A stretch of DNA of 64,000 bases. Origin: Paraglaciecola arctica (lineage in GTDB: Bacteria > Pseudomonadota > Gammaproteobacteria > Enterobacterales > Alteromonadaceae). The DNA lies in contig NZ_JAHKQO010000036.1 in the NCBI RefSeq assembly GCF_018861065.1, forward strand, positions 645,865-709,864, read 5' to 3'. The notes beneath the pieces were generated by a model. It saw only the letters and a list, made by a program, of their open reading frames with translations. It was not told where the DNA came from and did not search any database. The translations under genes were made by a program, and so were the position numbers. Positions 1-9,017 of this stretch are shown here, piece after piece (the stretch's first letter is position 1; the number at the start of each line of letters is the position of its first letter).

Positions 1-297
1 ACAGCCCATCGTGATGCTCTAAAGTTAGTTAATGATGAGCTTGACACAATTTCTGGTGTTCCTTTTTTAAAGCAAAATTCTGAAGCTCAATTAGCCACTT
101 TAAGCACACTAGATAACTTAGCTTTTTCTAGTGATTATCAACGTTTAAGTGCATACCGCTCCATAAAAGAATTAATTGCGCGCTTTTATTATTTATCCGA
201 AGTAGGGGCAAGTCAGGAATTGCGCTATGAATTAGTACCAGGTCGCTGGGAGGCCTGCATTCCCTTTGAAAAAGTTGGCCGTTCTTGGGCTGCTTAA
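1..297 (+). CDS. Gluconate 2-dehydrogenase subunit 3-like protein (C-terminal part)
   Basis: An open frame runs from the window edge to a TAA at 295-297 and gives the last 98 residues of a protein whose start lies outside the window. The C-terminal part (YYLSEVGASQ, then RYELVPGRWEAC) resembles the small subunit 3 of membrane-bound gluconate 2-dehydrogenase-type enzymes. That small subunit is usually exported by the Tat route together with the GMC flavoprotein subunit. The flavoprotein gene follows 39 bases downstream, which supports the call. The substrate cannot be read from the sequence. A cytochrome subunit, if present, would lie outside the window. Confidence 0.8.
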   Translation, partial: TAHRDALKLVNDELDTISGVPFLKQNSEAQLATLSTLDNLAFSSDYQRLSAYRSIKELIARFYYLSEVGASQELRYELVPGRWEACIPFEKVGRSWAA

Positions 298-336
298 TTC
301 AAACTAGAAAATAATTAGAAGCGGGAGACCCTTAAA

Positions 337-2040
337 ATGACCCATTATGACGCTATTGTGATTGGCTCTGGAATGAGTGGAGGCTGGAACGCTAAAGAAT
401 TAGCTGAAAAAGGTCTAAAGGTATTAGTGCTGGAAAGGGGTCAAAAAATTGAACCTGCAAAAGACTATGCCGATTTTTTAAATCCTTGGGACACTCCCAA
501 CTTTGATAAAATCGCTGAAGATGAAATCAAACAGCACTATGCCATTCAGCATCGTGGCGTGGGATACGCGGTAAAAGAAAGTACTAAACATTTTTGGGTA
601 AAAGACAGCGAACATCCCTACGACACCCCAAAAGACAAACCCTATGATTGGCTTAGAGGTCATCACACTGGTGGACGGTCTTTAACTTGGGGGCGACAAT
701 CCTACCGACTGGGTCCCCAAGATTTCGAGGCAAATAAACTAGACGGTCATGGCACTGACTGGCCTATAAGATATGATGATTTAGCCCCGTGGTACGATTA
801 TGTAGAAAAATTTGCGGGTATTTCGGGCAGCCACGAGGGATTGCCACAATTGCCTGATGGCGTTTTCCAACCTGCTTTTGAATTAACTTGTGCTGAGAAA
901 GTGTTTAAAAAAAACTTGGAAAGTGCTTTTGCGAGCAGAAAAGTCATACCAGCTCGGGTAGCACACCTAACTGCTCCGACTGCAGAGCAGATGGCTCTGG
1001 GTCGAGGTCCTTGCCAAGCGCGAAATCATTGTAATAAAGGCTGTAGTTTTGGCGCCTATTTTTCTGCCAATTCAGCGACTCTTCCGGCTGCCATGCGCAC
1101 CGGAAACTGTACGATAGTTAACAACGCCATAGTGCATTCACTTGACTATGATGCAACGACCAAACGTGTCACCGGTGTAAAAGTTATCGATGCTAAGAGT
1201 AAAGAAGTGACTACTTATACTTCTCGTATTGTATTTTTAAACGCTTCTGCTATCGCTAGCGCAATGATTTTGTTGCAATCAAAGTCTCCAACCTACCCCA
1301 ATGGTTTAGCCAATAAATCGGATCAAGTGGGTCGCAATTTAATGGACCATGTCAGTGCAGCTAGTGCCAATGGTGTGATTTCTGGGTTTGATGACAAATA
1401 CTATTACGGACGCAGACCCGGTGGGATTTATATTCCTAGATATGCCAATATCACAGAAGATAACAAACCTTATTTACGTGGTTTTGGCTTTCAAGGTGGA
1501 AGCTGGCGAGAAAGCTGGACAGGTAACAAAGCTGGTATAGGTGCTGACTTCAAAGAATCCAATCGTAAGCCAGGTAATTGGCGGATAAGTATCTATAGTT
1601 TTGGAGAAATTTTACCCAACCCCGAAAATCGCGTGACCTTGTCGAAAGATAAATCCGATAAATGGGGATTACCTCAAGCCTATATAGATTGTGAAATGGG
1701 CGAGAACGAAAAAATCATGATGCGAGAAGCGCAGAAAGACGCCTATTCTATGCTTAAAGAAGCTGGAGCAACGGATATTAGCCGTGGTCCAGATGCAGAA
1801 TTGGACTTGTCTCTCCCAGGTAACCGTATTCACGAAATGGGAACAGCAAGAATGGGGCGCGATCCTAAAACGTCGGTACTCAACAAGTGGTGTCAGGCCC
1901 ATGACGTGCCAAACCTGTTTATCACCGACGGAGCCTGCATGCCATCCGGTGGATGCCAAAATCCATCATTAACCTATATGGCCTTATCAGCTAGGGCGGC
2001 TAACCACGCAGTTAAGTTGTTTAAACAAGGCATCATATAA
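337..2040 (+). CDS. GMC family oxidoreductase (gluconate 2-dehydrogenase flavoprotein-like)
   Basis: This 567-residue flavoprotein begins with the FAD-binding Rossmann motif GSGMSG (residues 10-15), followed by Glu33 at the end of the second strand. The C-terminal substrate domain has HEMGTARMG with the probable catalytic His499, and QNPSLT with Asn542 in the second active-site position. This is the usual His/Asn pair of glucose-methanol-choline enzymes. It probably oxidises a sugar, sugar acid or other alcohol and passes electrons to the respiratory chain through its partner subunits. It follows the subunit 3-like gene at 39 bases, with a GCGGGAG ribosome binding site. It has no signal peptide of its own, so it may be exported together with subunit 3, as is known for this family. 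The substrate is unknown. Confidence 0.88.
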   Translation: MTHYDAIVIGSGMSGGWNAKELAEKGLKVLVLERGQKIEPAKDYADFLNPWDTPNFDKIAEDEIKQHYAIQHRGVGYAVKESTKHFWVKDSEHPYDTPKDKPYDWLRGHHTGGRSLTWGRQSYRLGPQDFEANKLDGHGTDWPIRYDDLAPWYDYVEKFAGISGSHEGLPQLPDGVFQPAFELTCAEKVFKKNLESAFASRKVIPARVAHLTAPTAEQMALGRGPCQARNHCNKGCSFGAYFSANSATLPAAMRTGNCTIVNNAIVHSLDYDATTKRVTGVKVIDAKSKEVTTYTSRIVFLNASAIASAMILLQSKSPTYPNGLANKSDQVGRNLMDHVSAASANGVISGFDDKYYYGRRPGGIYIPRYANITEDNKPYLRGFGFQGGSWRESWTGNKAGIGADFKESNRKPGNWRISIYSFGEILPNPENRVTLSKDKSDKWGLPQAYIDCEMGENEKIMMREAQKDAYSMLKEAGATDISRGPDAELDLSLPGNRIHEMGTARMGRDPKTSVLNKWCQAHDVPNLFITDGACMPSGGCQNPSLTYMALSARAANHAVKLFKQGII

Positions 2041-2052
2041 TCGTCATGTAAG

Positions 2053-2075
2053 GCCACACACATTTTGTGTGTGGC
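2053..2075. repeat. Perfect inverted repeat after the GMC gene
   Basis: Ten paired bases (2053-2062 with 2066-2075) surround a three-base loop in the stem GCCACACACA. No T-tract follows, so alone it is not a classical terminator. It lies just before a classical one and may protect the mRNA end. Confidence 0.6.
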
Positions 2076-2094
2076 TCCTCCTCTAGCAATAGAT

Positions 2095-2129
2095 AAAAAA
2101 AGTGACCACTTGCTGGTCACTTTTTTTTA
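2095..2129. terminator. Bidirectional rho-independent terminator
   Basis: The stem AGTGACCA/TGGTCACT (2101-2108 with 2114-2121) has a five-base loop, an A-tract on the left and a T-tract on the right. It therefore works in both directions between the convergent GMC and TonB-receptor genes. Confidence 0.92.
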
Positions 2130-2151
2130 TCTAGTGTTTGTCGCTAATCAA

Positions 2152-4356
2152 CTAAAATTCGGTTTTAAATCTCACACCAAATTCACTGGCGTCATTACTT
2201 AAAACACGCAAGATATAATCTCCGGTATTTAGTCGTGCATTGTCATACCGCTCGTCAAAAATATTGGTTCCGTATAAGGATACTGTCCAATCACCTTTAG
2301 CTGGTGCGTAAGCAATATTAAAATTAACCAGCTCTCGGCTGTCTATTTCAGTCAATCGCCCGGGATCAGAACTAGGTTCCCCATACATTTCACTGCGGAA
2401 CGAATAATCCACTCTAGTACTAATTGTCGCACCACCAGATAATTCGAACTCATATGAAGGGCTGATTGATGCAGTCAAATCGGGCGTCAAAGGCGCAACA
2501 GGTTTCACTCCATCTTGTTCAGATACATCAACATCCATATATCCTAAGCTAGTGTGTAGCTTAAAATTATCAGTAAAATAGAGGGTGCTTTCCCACTCGA
2601 TGCCTCTAGAGGTTTGTTCAACGACTAGGTTACTGGTATCAAACCCACCTTCAGACGTAGTACTGACTTGGTATGGTAAGTCTTCGAACTCAGTATTGAA
2701 TAGCGCCACACTCATACTAAAGTTATCTGTCACTTGACCTTTTAAGCCAACTTCATAGTTAACAGCGGTAATGTTTTCTGAAGCGACAAAACATTCTGGA
2801 TCGCCAAATAAACAATAAGGACGCGCGGGAAACTGCCCTGATTGGTAACCACTTTGCACAGTACCGTAAACATTCAAACCGTTTTCTAAGGTATAACTGG
2901 CCGACAACTCATAACTAAGTTCGCTCCAGTCATCTTCTGAAGTAAATGGACCAATTCCCACGTTTGCTGTCGCATGTTTTTCATCTTTAGTGTATCGCAA
3001 ACCACCAGAAATACGCAGGTCGTCTGTGACACCATATCCCATGTTAACGAACACAGCGCGACTGGTAGTTTCTTGATCTAACTCTAATAAATTGCCTCCA
3101 CCATTAAAGCTAGAGTCCTCACCCTGACGGTTGCTACCTTCTTCATTAAACCAATAGATACCTGAAACAAAATCAAATTCATCGTAATAGCCGTTTAACT
3201 GCAGCTCTATTGATGTCTGATCAGCGTCTCCTCTTTCAGGATAATGATCTAAAGCGTAAATAGTTGCATCGTCATCTAATCCAGCTTTGTACTCTGACGT
3301 ACGATGACTAACGACAGTTTTAGTGGTTAGCGTATCGGTTAAACTCCAATCCGCAGTAATTGATAATCCACTCGCTTCGTTACTTACAGTCGTCACTTCT
3401 TTAGTGCCTGTGGCGTTGTCGTATATATCAGGTGCCAAATCAGAATTGCGTAGCGGACCCGATGGTGTGGGCGCACCAAAACGCATACCAGTATAGTAAG
3501 CGCCAGTTGGCACTTCATCTATTAAAGTAGTATACGGACGTAAGCCGCCTTCACCATCATTAGCGTCTGCAGTGAGCACCAAACTGAAATCAGTGTTTGG
3601 GGCATATTTGACTGACAGACGTGTATATAAATCTTTGGTTTCACCTACATCATATTCAGCGTCCGGCACGTTGATAAATTCGCCTAATCCATCGCGAGCG
3701 TTATAACCAGCGTTGAAGTTAAATGAGAGTGAATCACTCAGCGCTCTGTTTACAAACACATCACCTTTAATACGGCCGCGGGTCCCAGCTTCTACTCCCA
3801 CTTTAGTTACGGCTTCATTGTCAGGTTGTTTAGTGATGATATTAATCGCACCGCCTATAGAATTTCTTCCATAAAGTGTCCCTTGTGGGCCACGCAGCAC
3901 TTCGATACGCTCAATATTATTTAGGTTCCAATTCTGACCCACTTGGCGTCCCAAATAGACGCCGTCTACATAAACACTGACCCCAGGATCTGTGGTGATA
4001 AGATGGTCCTGTAAACCAATTCCGCGAATAAAAGGGTTCGCTGAAGAAGTGTGTCCAGCCGAAAAACCCGTCACGTTTAGATTTGGAACAAATTTACCTA
4101 CATCGGTTAAGTCACTAATACCTTGGGAAGCAAGGGCTTCCCCACTAAAAGCACTTATTGCAATTGGCACCTCATAAATAACCTGCGCACGTTTAGTGGC
4201 GGTAACAGTGATAGATTCAATTCTTTCATTACCATCAACTTCAGAAGATTCTTCTTGAGCATAAAGTGACCCGCTGAACGCAACTGAAACTGCGCTAGCA
4301 AGTAAAGCCAATCGAAAGGACGGCTTAAAGACCGAATTAGTAAATGTATTGCTCAT
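2152..4356 (-). CDS. TonB-dependent outer-membrane receptor
   Basis: This 734-residue protein has a signal peptide (about residues 1-33, ending LYAQ) and a TonB-box-like segment ESITVTATKR (47-56). The plug domain contains RGIGLQDH, DPGVSVYVDGVYLG and EVLRGPQGTLYGRNSIGGAINI. A long beta-barrel follows and ends in a terminal Phe, as outer-membrane barrels do. It should import a ligand across the outer membrane using energy from TonB. The sequence style (VTATKRAQ, VSVYVDGVYLG, NIFDERYDN) fits the large receptor family of marine Alteromonadales, which take up siderophores, vitamins or carbohydrate fragments. The ligand cannot be named. A GGAG ribosome binding site precedes the ATG at 4356. It is convergent with the GMC dehydrogenase, and a functional link is only possible. 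Confidence 0.95.
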   Translation of the reverse strand: MSNTFTNSVFKPSFRLALLASAVSVAFSGSLYAQEESSEVDGNERIESITVTATKRAQVIYEVPIAISAFSGEALASQGISDLTDVGKFVPNLNVTGFSAGHTSSANPFIRGIGLQDHLITTDPGVSVYVDGVYLGRQVGQNWNLNNIERIEVLRGPQGTLYGRNSIGGAINIITKQPDNEAVTKVGVEAGTRGRIKGDVFVNRALSDSLSFNFNAGYNARDGLGEFINVPDAEYDVGETKDLYTRLSVKYAPNTDFSLVLTADANDGEGGLRPYTTLIDEVPTGAYYTGMRFGAPTPSGPLRNSDLAPDIYDNATGTKEVTTVSNEASGLSITADWSLTDTLTTKTVVSHRTSEYKAGLDDDATIYALDHYPERGDADQTSIELQLNGYYDEFDFVSGIYWFNEEGSNRQGEDSSFNGGGNLLELDQETTSRAVFVNMGYGVTDDLRISGGLRYTKDEKHATANVGIGPFTSEDDWSELSYELSASYTLENGLNVYGTVQSGYQSGQFPARPYCLFGDPECFVASENITAVNYEVGLKGQVTDNFSMSVALFNTEFEDLPYQVSTTSEGGFDTSNLVVEQTSRGIEWESTLYFTDNFKLHTSLGYMDVDVSEQDGVKPVAPLTPDLTASISPSYEFELSGGATISTRVDYSFRSEMYGEPSSDPGRLTEIDSRELVNFNIAYAPAKGDWTVSLYGTNIFDERYDNARLNTGDYILRVLSNDASEFGVRFKTEF

Positions 4357-4644
4357 TTTTGCTCCGTTATTTTTATGTATTTTCTGTGTGTATAAACTTT
4401 TTTATTAGGATTGGGTAAAGACTGTCACTCAGACAAGATACTAGGATAAACCATGCAAGGTGCAGAGTTTTTATTCAATTCAAGATTGGTTATGTTTAGA
4501 TAAGCAATGACTAAACAATCATGCTTATTTACCACTTTGTCACTAAGTATTGAATCATACTTATGAGAATCAAGATAACACCGCAATAGAAAATGACAAA
4601 CTACCCTACTGCGACATATTAAAGTGGCGGGAAAGCGCTAATGG
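4357..4644. other. Intergenic region upstream of the TonB receptor
   Basis: These 288 bases hold no credible gene. They should contain the minus-strand promoter of the TonB-dependent receptor and the 3' end of the cyclophilin transcript. I could not pick a convincing promoter or regulator box. Confidence 0.5.
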
Positions 4645-5244
4645 TTAAACAGGCGGCAATACTATCACTTTGCGCAATATCACTTGCTCTACTGGGACAT
4701 CTGACCATCCGTACTTGGGATCAAAATCTGTTTTCACTTCGGCCATTTTATCTAACACTTCATAACCTTCAACTACCGAGCCAAATACTGTGTAACCCCA
4801 GTTCCGTCCGGGATCCAAACTATCATTGTTATTCATATTGAAGAAGAACTGCCGAGTCGCAGAATGCGGATCATCCTGTCTTGCCATAGTAATGTTGTAC
4901 ATACTATTTTTTAAACCATTCCCGGATTCGTTAATTATTTTTCCAAATGAGGGTTTTTCTACAAAGTTAGTATCATAACCACCACCTTGCACTACGAAAT
5001 CGGGCACAATGCGATGAAAAATCGTATCCTCATAACTACGTTTGTCAACGTAGCGTAAGAAGTTATTAACGGTAATGGGCGCCCTTGTGCGATCTAATTC
5101 AACGATGATATCACCCATACTCGTAACCATTTTTACTCTAGGGTAATAATTATCGGGTTGAATATGTGAACCATCGTCTTTGACCTTAGCTAAAACTAAA
5201 GTGGAGGCAATAACGAGACAGCTAACTAAAAGTGTTTTTAACAT
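4645..5244 (-). CDS. Periplasmic cyclophilin-type peptidyl-prolyl isomerase
   Basis: The protein of 199 residues starts with a signal peptide (MLKTLLVSC to about Ala19) followed by a cyclophilin domain. Family motifs are FHRIVPDFVVQGG, the QFFFNMNNN segment and WGYTVFGSVVEGYEVLDKM. It should catalyse cis-trans isomerisation of prolyl bonds during folding of exported proteins. The start at 5244 is chosen over an upstream ATG at 5319 because an AGGAA ribosome binding site lies eight bases before it and the signal peptide begins there. The longer form would overlap rlmG. The gene lies 10 bases after rlmG and is probably co-transcribed with it. Confidence 0.93.
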   Translation of the reverse strand: MLKTLLVSCLVIASTLVLAKVKDDGSHIQPDNYYPRVKMVTSMGDIIVELDRTRAPITVNNFLRYVDKRSYEDTIFHRIVPDFVVQGGGYDTNFVEKPSFGKIINESGNGLKNSMYNITMARQDDPHSATRQFFFNMNNNDSLDPGRNWGYTVFGSVVEGYEVLDKMAEVKTDFDPKYGWSDVPVEQVILRKVIVLPPV

Positions 5245-5254
5245 TGATAGATTC

Positions 5255-6412
5255 CTAGAGTTTAGTTGCTGACAAAATACTAAATTTTTGATTAGTTGCA
5301 ACCGTTGTTGCCTTACCAAACAGCCTTTTTAATTTACTCGGGTAATCTAAATGTCGATTACCTACCACAATCAATTGCCCTCCTTTTTTGAGTACAGCTT
5401 TGGTATCTTTAAACATCTGCCAGGCTATGTGGTCAGTAATAGTATTTTGTTGATGAAATGGCGGGTTACATATCACCAGGTCTATTTCGGTAGCGCTAGA
5501 CTTTTTAGCAAAGTCATCCAAACAATTATTCACCATAAACTCAGACTGACTGAGTTGCTGAGGCAAGTTAGTCTGTATATTTTGTTTAGCAGAAGCGATA
5601 GCCATATAAGATTCATCAACAAAAACCACTTTGGTCTGCCGCGTCTGGTTAAGGATATGAAGTCCTAAAATGCCGTTTCCGCAACCTAAATCAACCACAG
5701 TTTTATTATCCAGCTCGGGTAATTTAGATAAATGCTCAAGCATAAACCTTGCGCCAATATCCAGCTGCTGACGCGCAAAAACATTGGCTAGATTGCTGAT
5801 TTCAAATTTTGGCTTTTCAGTAAACCAAATAGTTGGATAGGGACTCAAAGCAGACTTATCAGCAGTGGGTTCACAGAATATCAAACGTGCCTTTTTCTTG
5901 GCTAATGAGGTGGAGGTAGTGCCTAAAAACTTTTCGAATAAGGCCAACGTAGACTTATGGATCAGCGAAGCTTTACCTGCTGCGATAACAGTCGTGGTTG
6001 CTGATACTCTGCTTTGCAAATCAATTAGTTGTTGCTCTAGCAAAGCGGTAGTTTTGGGTACTTTAAGCAAAACTAGGTCGGTTTTCCCCGGAATTGCTGT
6101 CACTGAATCGTAAAATTCTACTGACTCTGCTGGCATGTTGTTTTGTTGTAGATTAATCAAACAAGATTGTTTAGCAACATATGAATCCGTCACCCATTGG
6201 GGACGTAAAGCGGCAAACCAGCAAGCTAAGGTGCCAAAATCATCGTTGTATATACTAATCGATAGCGTTTCGAGATTCGTAATATTCTGCTCTACATATT
6301 CAATTAAGTATTCGTCGGCCGCGTCCCACGCTTGCCAACTAGGATGTTGCAGCTGTTGTGGATATCTAACCAACTGCAAGTTTCTATTAAGAAGGGTTAA
6401 ACTCGTGTTCAT
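5255..6412 (-). CDS. rlmG: 23S rRNA (guanine-N2) methyltransferase RlmG
   Basis: This 385-residue protein has the two-part layout of RlmG/RsmC enzymes: an N-terminal degenerate methyltransferase-like domain and a C-terminal catalytic domain. The SAM-binding motif VVDLGCGNG is at 239-247 and the N2-guanine motif NPPF at 316-319. RlmG methylates G1835 of 23S rRNA in E. coli. The assignment rests on length, domain layout and the style of the N-terminal part, which separates it from the shorter RsmC. The ribosome binding site is weak. The cyclophilin gene follows closely. Confidence 0.88.
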   Translation of the reverse strand: MNTSLTLLNRNLQLVRYPQQLQHPSWQAWDAADEYLIEYVEQNITNLETLSISIYNDDFGTLACWFAALRPQWVTDSYVAKQSCLINLQQNNMPAESVEFYDSVTAIPGKTDLVLLKVPKTTALLEQQLIDLQSRVSATTTVIAAGKASLIHKSTLALFEKFLGTTSTSLAKKKARLIFCEPTADKSALSPYPTIWFTEKPKFEISNLANVFARQQLDIGARFMLEHLSKLPELDNKTVVDLGCGNGILGLHILNQTRQTKVVFVDESYMAIASAKQNIQTNLPQQLSQSEFMVNNCLDDFAKKSSATEIDLVICNPPFHQQNTITDHIAWQMFKDTKAVLKKGGQLIVVGNRHLDYPSKLKRLFGKATTVATNQKFSILSATKL

Positions 6413-6728
6413 TTTTGTCCAAATTTAATGGGCCGTACAGCGATCATTGCTTGAATGGAAATATGATAACACGGCATTTGGCTCGATATGTCTGAAGCAA
6501 ACAAAGAACCTTACCTAACGTAATAATGTAACTCCAGCTCAAATTAAGAATAATCGCAACCACAATCAAATAGCCATAGGGATACTCCATTGCAAGTAAT
6601 AGGTATTCGTCACCTATGACGAAGTGGAATTGGATTCGGAATTTGTAAATTTTTTGTGTCATTTATTGGTTTTAGTAGCTAAAATTAAGAGTATAAAACA
6701 AGCTAAAGCATTGAACTTGGACAACTAA
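6413..6728. other. Intergenic region between rlmG and bolA
   Basis: This region separates the divergent rlmG and bolA genes and must carry both promoters. A minus-strand 72-codon open frame (6444-6662) has no ribosome binding site and no recognisable family, so I do not call it a gene. Confidence 0.5.
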
Positions 6729-7043
6729 ATGAATATTCAAAGCAATATAGAAAAAAAGCTAATGAATCACTTTAAACCAGAACATCTGCAGGTGATCAAC
6801 GAAAGTTCACAACACAATGTACCTGCAGGCTCTGAGAGCCACTTTAAAGTGGTAATTGTCACACCAGCTTTCAGTGGTGAGCGCTTGATAAAAAGACATA
6901 GAGCGGTAAATTCGGTTTTAGAAGATGAGCTTGCAAACGATATTCATGCTCTTGCACTACATACCTATACTCAAGAAGAATGGAAAAACTTATTTGGAGA
7001 ATATCCGCAGTCTCCCAATTGTTTAGGTGGTTCGAAGCAATAA
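6729..7043 (+). CDS. bolA: BolA family protein
   Basis: The 104-residue protein has the BolA/IbaG fold signature: an N-terminal helix with [13 protein letters not shown], then [25 protein letters not shown] and the segment [15 protein letters not shown]. Proteins of this family partner with monothiol glutaredoxins in iron-sulfur handling and affect cell shape and stress responses. HAL..HTYT with GERLIKRHR fits BolA proper rather than the shorter IbaG. It is a single gene, divergent from rlmG and about 60 bases upstream of the TRAP transporter genes, which look functionally unrelated. Confidence 0.9.
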   Translation: MNIQSNIEKKLMNHFKPEHLQVINESSQHNVPAGSESHFKVVIVTPAFSGERLIKRHRAVNSVLEDELANDIHALALHTYTQEEWKNLFGEYPQSPNCLGGSKQ

Positions 7044-7105
7044 CTTTGATAGGCTTTATGCTGGTAACCTTAATTAATCAGCTCTAATAACAATAAGAAA
7101 TATTC

Positions 7106-7645
7106 ATGCTGTTAAACCATGCTGCTAAATGGCAGAAAAAAATCGATTCATTTCACCTTTTATTATGTCAATTGGTCAGTTGGTTTACCCTATGTATGGT
7201 ATTGCTGACCTTTCTAATTGTGGTGCTCAGATACGGCTTTAATATGGGCTGGGTCGCGATGCAAGAATCGGTCATGTATCTTCATGGCATGGTGTTTTTA
7301 TTAGGGGCCGCTCACACATTGCGGGTCAACGAGCACGTTCGAGTCGATATTTTTTATCGAAGCTTCTCACCTACCAAACAAGCAAAAGTCGATATTGTTG
7401 GTGGATTAGTGTTGTTAATGCCGGTCAACCTGTTTATTTTTTTCATTAGTTTCGAATACGTGGTTTCAGCTTGGAAAATATTGGAAGATTCCCAAGCGGC
7501 AGGAGGGATCCCCGCGGTATTTCTGTTAAAAAGTTTACTGCTAGCCTTTTCATTTACCATGGTATTGCAAGGCATCGCAGAGATTATTAGTAGCCTGCTG
7601 CGAATAAATCAGCAAAAACACATAGACAAAGAGAAGGTGCAATAA
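7106..7645 (+). CDS. TRAP transporter small membrane subunit (DctQ type)
   Basis: This 179-residue protein has four hydrophobic segments (about 25-47, 57-73, 97-115 and 135-155) and the DctQ signature region with RYGFNMGWVAMQESVMYLHGMVFLLGAA. DctQ proteins form the inner-membrane complex of tripartite ATP-independent periplasmic transporters with the large DctM subunit. Its TAA overlaps the ATG of the next gene by one base, so translation is coupled. The ribosome binding site is weak. Confidence 0.92.
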   Translation: MLLNHAAKWQKKIDSFHLLLCQLVSWFTLCMVLLTFLIVVLRYGFNMGWVAMQESVMYLHGMVFLLGAAHTLRVNEHVRVDIFYRSFSPTKQAKVDIVGGLVLLMPVNLFIFFISFEYVVSAWKILEDSQAAGGIPAVFLLKSLLLAFSFTMVLQGIAEIISSLLRINQQKHIDKEKVQ

Positions 7646-9006
7646 TGGAATATCTCGCTCTTGTGATGTTTTTAGCGGTGTGTTTGGTTTTGCTATTTGG
7701 CTATCCCGTAGCCTATTCTTTAGCGGGTACGGCTTTAATTTTTGCGGCTGTTGGTGCACTTTTTGGCGTATTCGACACATCCTACCTGCAAGCCGTGCCA
7801 AGTCGTCTATTTGGGATAGTTTCAAACCAAACGCTTATTGCAGTGCCTTTATTTGTATTTATGGGCGTAATGCTAGAAAAATCTCAAGTGGCAGAAAATT
7901 TACTGATTGCCATGGGGCAAGTATTTGGTAGATTAAAATCGGGGTTAGCAATATCTGTAGTCTTGGTGGGTATGTTGCTAGCGGCAAGCACCGGAATAGT
8001 AGGGGCGACGGTAGTGACTATGGCGCTACTCTCTCTTCCAACCATGCTAAAGCAAGGTTACTCACCATCTTTTGCTAGTGGTGCAATATGTGCAACCGGC
8101 ACTTTAGGGCAAATTATCCCTCCTTCAATTGCGTTAATTTTATTGGGTGATGTGTTATCAAGTTCTTTCCAACAAGCTCAATTAAGTATGGGTATATTTT
8201 CACCTAAGTCAGTCTCTGTAGGCGACTTATTTGTAGGCGCATTAGTGCCAGGGTTGTTGTTGGTCCTCATGTATGTGCTGTACGTGTTAATTTTTGCCAG
8301 CAAACAAATCGATTTATCCCGCAATACTCGAATTGATAACACGCCAATTTCTAAGATTGGATTAATTGCAGCGCTGTTTCCTCCGTTAGTACTTATCATC
8401 ACCGTACTTGGCTCAATATTGGCCGGATTTGCGACTCCAACAGAAGCTGCAGGGGTCGGTGCAGTGGGTTCATTAATTCTGGCGGTTATTAACAAAAAGT
8501 TAGATTGGCAAAAATTAAGAGACGTCATGATGTCTACCACAAGAGTCACCTCTATGGTATTTCTGATTTTGATTGGCGCTTCAATTTTTTCTTTGGTATT
8601 TCGTGGTTTTGGTGGCGAAGAGTTAATAGAGGAGTTGTTTGCTGACTTACCTGGGGGTGTTTTTTCTGCAGTTTTATTAGTGATGGTCGTGATATTTTTA
8701 CTCGGTTTTATTTTGGATTTTATCGAAATCACTTTTGTAGTGGTACCTTTAGTAGCGCCAGTTTTGTTGGCAATGGGGGTTGATCCTATATGGCTTGGAA
8801 TTATGATAGCTGTTAATTTACAGACTTCATTCTTAACCCCACCATTTGGTTTTGCGTTGTTTTATTTACGCGGCGTCGCGCCACCAGAAGTTAAAACATC
8901 TGACATTTACCGTGGGGTGACCCCTTTTATTATCATTCAATTGGTCTTATTAGCGTGTTTAGCGATTTGGCCAAATCTGGTAACTTGGTTACCTTCCTTG
9001 CTTTAG
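7645..9006 (+). CDS. TRAP transporter large permease subunit (DctM type)
   Basis: This 453-residue, very hydrophobic protein has about twelve membrane segments and the DctM hallmarks: LIAVPLFVFMGVMLEKS near residue 65, GQIIPPSIALILLGD near 150 and ATPTEAAGVGAVGS near 265. It is the sodium-driven permease that accepts the ligand from the periplasmic binding protein. It overlaps dctQ by one base and is followed 11 bases later by the binding-protein gene. Its length and order fit a normal, intact family member. Confidence 0.95.
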   Translation: MEYLALVMFLAVCLVLLFGYPVAYSLAGTALIFAAVGALFGVFDTSYLQAVPSRLFGIVSNQTLIAVPLFVFMGVMLEKSQVAENLLIAMGQVFGRLKSGLAISVVLVGMLLAASTGIVGATVVTMALLSLPTMLKQGYSPSFASGAICATGTLGQIIPPSIALILLGDVLSSSFQQAQLSMGIFSPKSVSVGDLFVGALVPGLLLVLMYVLYVLIFASKQIDLSRNTRIDNTPISKIGLIAALFPPLVLIITVLGSILAGFATPTEAAGVGAVGSLILAVINKKLDWQKLRDVMMSTTRVTSMVFLILIGASIFSLVFRGFGGEELIEELFADLPGGVFSAVLLVMVVIFLLGFILDFIEITFVVVPLVAPVLLAMGVDPIWLGIMIAVNLQTSFLTPPFGFALFYLRGVAPPEVKTSDIYRGVTPFIIIQLVLLACLAIWPNLVTWLPSLL

Positions 9007-9017
9007 AGAGTCTCTAT

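Noticed and set aside
6444-6662. 72-codon minus-strand frame between rlmG and bolA with one hydrophobic stretch
   Set aside because: No ribosome binding site, no recognised family, and it fills a divergent promoter region.
8178-8732. 184-codon antisense frame inside the DctM gene
   Set aside because: It is a by-product of codon use in a hydrophobic gene; its Thr/Asn/Ile/Pro-rich product has no protein-like pattern.
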